A stretch of DNA of 64,000 bases from Mycobacterium sp. 852002-51057_SCH5723018. Lineage in GTDB: Bacteria; Actinomycetota; Actinomycetes; Mycobacteriales; Mycobacteriaceae. The position numbers and the translations under genes were made by a program. The notes under the pieces were generated by a model. The model searched no databases. It worked only from the letters and a program-made list of their open reading frames with translations, and was not told the origin of the DNA. Below, piece after piece: positions 60,598 to 64,000 of this stretch. The stretch lies in contig NZ_LZIR01000040.1 in NCBI RefSeq assembly GCF_001667035.1, positions 1-64,000 of the forward strand. Direction: 5' to 3'. The first letter of the stretch is position 1. Every line of letters starts with the position of its first letter.

Positions 60598-61407
60598 ATG
60601 ACCGGCGACCAACGGTGTGACGGCATGGTGGCCCTGGTCACCGGAAGCAGCCGAGGGCTCGGCAGGGCCATCGCGGCGCGCCTTGCCGCTCGCGGCGCCA
60701 CGGTGGCGTTGACCGCCCGCACGATGGAACCCGATCCCAAATACCAGGGATCGCTGAGCCAGACCCGCGATGAGATCCTGGCGGCCGGCGGTCGGGCCGT
60801 CGCGGTTCAGGCGGATCTGTCGCAATCCGAGGAGCGCGCAAGGCTTTTCGCTGAGGTGGTCGACGCCGTCGGCGCGCCCGACATCCTGGTCAACAACGCC
60901 GCGGTCACCTTCTTGCGGAGCCTCGACGGCTTCCCCGAACGCCGGGCCCGGCTGATGATGGAGATGCACGTGCTGGGCCCGCTGCACCTGTGCCAGTTGG
61001 CGATTCCGGCGATGCGCGACCGCGGGCGGGGCTGGATCCTTAACGTGACATCGGTGGGCGGCGACCTGCCGCCCGGCCCGCCGTTCTCCGAATTCGACCG
61101 GACCGCGGGCTTCGGCATTTACGGAACGGTCAAGGCCGCGCTCAACCGGCTGACGAGAAGCCTCGCCGCCGAGCTTTACGACGATGGCATCGCCGTCAAC
61201 GCCGCCGCTCCGTCCAACCCGGTGGCGACCCCGGGGGCCGGCACCCTGGACCTGGCCAAGACCGACACCGAGGACATCGAACTGATCACCGAGACCGCCT
61301 TCCGGTTGTGCACGGGCGATCCGAAGACCATGACCGGACGCATCGCACACACCCAGCCCTTCCTGGCCGAGGTCGGCTGGCCGAGAAGCGGCCCGCTGAC
61401 TGGATGA
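60598..61407 (+). CDS. Short-chain dehydrogenase/reductase
   Basis: 269 residues. The cofactor motif TGSSRGLG lies near residue 16. NNAAVT lies at the usual NNAG site. The catalytic stretch includes NVTSVGGDLPPGPPFSEFDR and FGIYGTVKAALNRL (Tyr-x-x-x-Lys). The insert between Ser and Tyr is longer than usual. ATG 60598 has GAGGAGG upstream. The stop overlaps the start of the phosphotransferase-like gene (ATGA), so the two are coupled and likely act on the same substrate. Confidence 0.87.
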   Translation: MTGDQRCDGMVALVTGSSRGLGRAIAARLAARGATVALTARTMEPDPKYQGSLSQTRDEILAAGGRAVAVQADLSQSEERARLFAEVVDAVGAPDILVNNAAVTFLRSLDGFPERRARLMMEMHVLGPLHLCQLAIPAMRDRGRGWILNVTSVGGDLPPGPPFSEFDRTAGFGIYGTVKAALNRLTRSLAAELYDDGIAVNAAAPSNPVATPGAGTLDLAKTDTEDIELITETAFRLCTGDPKTMTGRIAHTQPFLAEVGWPRSGPLTG

Positions 61408-62357
61408 GAATGGTCGAACTAGACCCCGACGAGCTGCGGCGGCGGCTCGCCGACGCCCACGTCACCAACCTCACCCCGCTGGCCGGCGGCGCGTCCAGCC
61501 TTACCTTCCGCGGCGAGCAGAGCGGCCGCCCGGTGGTGGTCAAGGTCGCCCCGCCCGGCGTCGAGCCGGTCGGCCACCGTGACGTGCTGCGTCAGGGCCG
61601 CATCATCAAAGCGCTTGCCGCGACCGATGTTCCGGTTCCGGCTGTGCTGTGGGAGGACGCGGGAAGCCCGCCGCTGTTGGTGATGTCCCATGTCGAAGGC
61701 GACTGCGAGGAGCCGCTTTTCGACGGCGGCACCCCGACCGGTGATCTGCTCGAGCGCTATCGGAATGCGTGCCGGGTGCTGGCGGCCTTGCACTGCCTGT
61801 CGCCGGCTCAGCTTGGCCTGAGCGGTGAACCGGTCGTGGGCCCGGCCACGGAGGTGCGGCGGTGGGGCGAGACGCTGCGAACCGTCGACGCGGCGCTGGT
61901 ACCCGGCTGGCAAAAGGTGCGCGACGCGTTGCTGCGGCGGGCGCCAAAGGCCATGGCGCCTAGCGTGGTCCACGGTGACTTCCGGTTGGGCAACCTGCTG
62001 GCCGTCGGCGCCCGCATCGAGGCGGTGATCGATTGGGAGATCTGGTCGATCGGTGACCCTCGCATTGACGTCGGGTGGTTTCTGATCAACTGCGATCCGG
62101 ATACGTACCAACGTGTTCCGGCCTCGGCGGGCATCGCGCCGCCGACCGACGAGCTCGCCGAGATTTACCAAAGCGAACTGGGTTGCGAGATCACCGACTT
62201 GGGCTGGTTCCGTGCGTTGGCATGCTTCAAGTCGGCGGCGACTTGGTCGCTCATCGTCAAGCACAACCGCCGAAGGCGTTGTCCGCGAGACGAACTGGAG
62301 GCCATGGCGCCCAGCCTACCGAGGTTGCTGGGGCGCGCCGCATCAATGCTGGATTAG
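61404..62357 (+). CDS. APH/ACAD10-like phosphotransferase-family protein
   Basis: 317 residues with a protein-kinase-like aminoglycoside-phosphotransferase fold. LAGGASSLTFRGEQSGRPVV followed by VKVAP is the nucleotide loop and Lys. VVHGDFRLGNLLAVG carries the catalytic Asp of the Brenner motif (HGDxxxxN). VIDWEIWSIGDPRIDVGWFL holds the metal-binding Asp. The pattern is close to ACAD10/11-type kinases acting with acyl-CoA dehydrogenases on hydroxy-acyl-CoA. It is translationally coupled to the SDR. The ATG at 61404 overlaps the SDR stop; ATG 61410 is an alternative. Confidence 0.88.
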   Translation: MRMVELDPDELRRRLADAHVTNLTPLAGGASSLTFRGEQSGRPVVVKVAPPGVEPVGHRDVLRQGRIIKALAATDVPVPAVLWEDAGSPPLLVMSHVEGDCEEPLFDGGTPTGDLLERYRNACRVLAALHCLSPAQLGLSGEPVVGPATEVRRWGETLRTVDAALVPGWQKVRDALLRRAPKAMAPSVVHGDFRLGNLLAVGARIEAVIDWEIWSIGDPRIDVGWFLINCDPDTYQRVPASAGIAPPTDELAEIYQSELGCEITDLGWFRALACFKSAATWSLIVKHNRRRRCPRDELEAMAPSLPRLLGRAASMLD

Positions 62358-62364
62358 CCGCGGT

Positions 62365-62625
62365 TCAACCGCATTTGACATACAGGTTTTGGCAATACAT
62401 GCCGACGCCATCCCAGTTCGCTTCCGATGGACGGCCGCGATCGGCCGGATTCGAAAACAGCGATGGCGACTGAGTGAATAGAGTCTGCGTCAGCAGTTGC
62501 TCGATTGGGGGAGCGGGAGGCGGGGCAGTATCCGGTTGCGCTTGGGCTGTGCCGGCGCCGCCGGCGAAAGCCGCGAGGCTGATGGAACCGGCCAGCAGTC
62601 CGCGAGCGACCGCACGAAGTGTCAC
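62365..62625 (-). CDS. Small secreted mycobacterial protein
   Basis: 86 residues beginning with GTG at 62625, with a Sec signal peptide (ARGLLAGSISLAAFAGGAGT ending AQA) and a short mature part. That part is Pro-rich at the start and ends NWDGVGMYCQNLYVKCG, with two Cys that could form a disulfide. GGGAGCGGCG is the weak ribosome-binding region. Family unknown to me beyond being a typical small exported mycobacterial protein. The C-terminal CxxxxxxC pair suggests a stable secreted fold. Confidence 0.7.
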   Translation of the reverse strand: MTLRAVARGLLAGSISLAAFAGGAGTAQAQPDTAPPPAPPIEQLLTQTLFTQSPSLFSNPADRGRPSEANWDGVGMYCQNLYVKCG

Positions 62626-62777
62626 CGCCGCTCCCTTCGTCCGTCTGTCCTGAAATTATTGGCCATCCCAGAGTCAACCGCCAGTGGCAAATCCACATCG
62701 CACAACAGTTACGAACGCACAACAACTGTGGTCGGTTGGCCAGCAAATTCCACAAGTCGAATCGCATCGTGCCTACG

Positions 62778-63485
62778 GTGGCGCGCGTGAGGCCGATAAC
62801 CGTGGTCGTTCGCCACGCTGCGGTCGTCGCGGTTTGCCTGCTCATGGCGGTGACGACGGCGCCATCGACAAGCGCCGACCCCGACGCCGAACCCGCCGGT
62901 GCGGTGGCAGCGCCACCGGTCGAAGGGGCGTTGCCGTCGAATCCTCCGGTGACGCTGAACACTCCCGACGGTTGGACCCTGGGGCTGGGCGCCAAGGACG
63001 AGGCGCAGGTTCCCGTGGCGCCGTTGACCACCGCCGTCTCCTCGCGCGAATACCTCGCGAGCGGGACGTTTGTCGGGTCACTCATCGGGCCGGAGCTGCC
63101 TAGAGGCATCCTCGAGGTGGGCTACGAGATCGGCTGCGGCATCGACATGAGCACGTCCGATGGCGTCACGATCGGGGGCACCGCCGGCGTTACTCCCGGC
63201 GTGACGGGACCGGTGACCGGTGTGCCGGGGGATATTCTGCCGTTGGTTGTTGCTCCGATCGCTGGCGTGCTCAACGTGGGGCTCAAGCCCGGCTTGGTGA
63301 TTGTGGTGCCGGTCGTCAAGAAGGAATTCAGGGGTCCGAACCCCTGGGTCATGGTCAGCAATTTCCACGTGAAGATCGATGGATGCGTGGGACAGTCGTT
63401 CATCCGCTCCTATGCGGTGCTGACGCGGGTGACCGACCAATCCGACGTGGTGCTGTCTTACGTCGGCGTCACCAAAGCGGTCTAG
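62778..63485 (+). CDS. MspA-family porin
   Basis: 235 residues from the GTG at 62778 (GTG 62787 also possible; the frame is open further left). The signal peptide (VVRHAAVVAVCLLMAVTTAP, cleavage near TSA-DPD) is followed by a region with TPDGWTLGLGAKDEAQVPVA and SREYLASGTFVGSLIGPELP. Further on come GYEIGCGIDMSTSDGVTIGG, GLVIVVPVVKKEFRGPNPW and FHVKIDGCVGQSFIRSYAVL. This is the MspA pattern with its rim and barrel strands and the conserved Cys pair. MspA porins form the outer-membrane channel of mycobacteria. It converges on the acyl-CoA dehydrogenase gene (4-bp overlap). Confidence 0.88.
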   Translation: MARVRPITVVVRHAAVVAVCLLMAVTTAPSTSADPDAEPAGAVAAPPVEGALPSNPPVTLNTPDGWTLGLGAKDEAQVPVAPLTTAVSSREYLASGTFVGSLIGPELPRGILEVGYEIGCGIDMSTSDGVTIGGTAGVTPGVTGPVTGVPGDILPLVVAPIAGVLNVGLKPGLVIVVPVVKKEFRGPNPWVMVSNFHVKIDGCVGQSFIRSYAVLTRVTDQSDVVLSYVGVTKAV

Positions 63486-64000
63486 CCGCGCGGGATTCCG
63501 GCGAGCCTGTCCGCAAACTTCGCCTCGGCGGCCGCACGCAACCGCAGCAGGTGCTCCGAGGGGAACAAATCGGGTGCCGGCTCCCGGTCTTTCAGCAACA
63601 GCCGCGCCAGCGTCACCTTGTGCACCTCGGTGGGACCGTCGGCGAGTCCCAGGACGAACGACTCCACCAGGTACTGCACGAACGGCATCTCGTGAGTGGT
63701 GCCCAACGACCCGTGTAGCTGAAGCGCCCGCGCCGACACGTCGTGCAGCACCTTCTGCATCATCGCCTTGACCGCCGAGATGTCGGCCCGCACCGCCTTG
63801 TAATCGTTGAATTGGTCGATCTTCCAAGCGGTTTGCACGGTCAGCAGCCGGAAGGCTTCGATCTCCATCCATGAGTCGGCGACCATCTCCTGGACCAGTT
63901 GCTTGTTGGCCAGCGCCTCGCCCTGGGTGTAGCGCGACACCGCCCGCTCACAGATCATGTCGAAGATGCGGCGGACCAACCCCACCGTGCGCATCGCATG
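63482..64000 (-). CDS. Acyl-CoA dehydrogenase, C-terminal part (runs off the window)
   Basis: At least 170 residues of the C-terminal helical domain of a leftward acyl-CoA dehydrogenase; the start lies beyond position 64000. Visible features are RRIFDMICERAVSRYTQGEA, then LVQEMVADSWMEIEAFRLLT, KVLHDVSARALQLHGSLGTT and HEMPFVQYLVES. LQ(L/I)HG(S/G)xG is the C-terminal cofactor and subunit-contact motif of the family. It oxidises an acyl-CoA to the 2-enoyl-CoA with FAD. The substrate cannot be inferred from this part. Confidence 0.88.
   Translation of the reverse strand, partial: HAMRTVGLVRRIFDMICERAVSRYTQGEALANKQLVQEMVADSWMEIEAFRLLTVQTAWKIDQFNDYKAVRADISAVKAMMQKVLHDVSARALQLHGSLGTTHEMPFVQYLVESFVLGLADGPTEVHKVTLARLLLKDREPAPDLFPSEHLLRLRAAAEAKFADRLAGIPRG

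Noticed and set aside
1..64000. CRISPR arrays, rRNA genes, complete tRNA genes, prophage structural genes
   Set aside because: I looked for spaced repeats, tRNA-like cloverleaf ends and phage head or tail proteins and saw none beyond the tRNA-Ala fragments described.

Overview
The window looks like the chromosome of a high-GC actinobacterium, almost certainly a slow-growing nontuberculous mycobacterium. The evidence is two mmpS/mmpL operons, an MspA-type porin, a WhiB regulator, a Tat-exported Rv2525c-like (DUF1906) protein, LGFP-repeat amidases and a dense set of TetR, SDR and alpha/beta-hydrolase genes. All calls come from reading the sequence and from recalled family knowledge; no database search was run.

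Left part (1-11.2 kb): an NTF2-like protein and a decayed toxin/antitoxin pair come first. The 3' half of a tRNA-Ala(GGC) then sits beside a truncated tyrosine integrase. Next is a tight three-gene operon: a carboxylate-amine ligase fused to a circularly permuted ATP-grasp domain, an asparagine-synthase-like (N-acetylglutaminylglutamine-type) amidotransferase, and an S9 serine peptidase. It is followed by a decayed amidase copy, a second tRNA-Ala-derived core, and a complete IS481-family element flanked by a 12-bp repeat of that core.

Middle (11.2-26.5 kb): an accessory block with a steroid/terpenoid flavour. It holds a class I cholesterol-oxidase-like flavoenzyme divergent from a truncated ERG2/sigma-1-like sterol isomerase, three DapB-like dehydrogenase paralogs with a VOC protein and an SDR, and an emopamil-binding-protein (EBP)-like membrane protein divergent from a TetR. 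A hotdog thioesterase, an NmrA-like protein and a CrtC/AttH-like lipocalin protein with its own TetR follow. Another degenerate tRNA-Ala core lies at 25.3 kb and a tyrosine-recombinase relic at 26.3-26.5 kb. Four core copies plus recombinase relics suggest repeated island insertion and decay at one tRNA-derived site.

26.5-39 kb: a tandem duplication of a carotenoid-oxygenase gene, with the upstream copy frameshifted, a PucR-type regulator and several gene relics. Then comes a TetR-controlled lipid-export locus: hydrolase, mini-MmpS, MmpS and MmpL, joined by ATGA overlaps. Its operator/promoter is almost duplicated in front of an unrecognised gene 1.9 kb away.

39-64 kb: mostly ordinary mycobacterial content. 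This includes an LGFP amidase (intact relative of the decayed copy), SDRs and hydrolases, a second mmpS-mmpL pair, GtrA, WhiB, an XRE/MmyB-type regulator, glycogen phosphorylase, an MBL-fold protein, an MFS exporter, a secreted C39-like protein, a DoxX/HD pair, an SDR-APH pair, an MspA porin and the C-terminal part of an acyl-CoA dehydrogenase running off the right edge.
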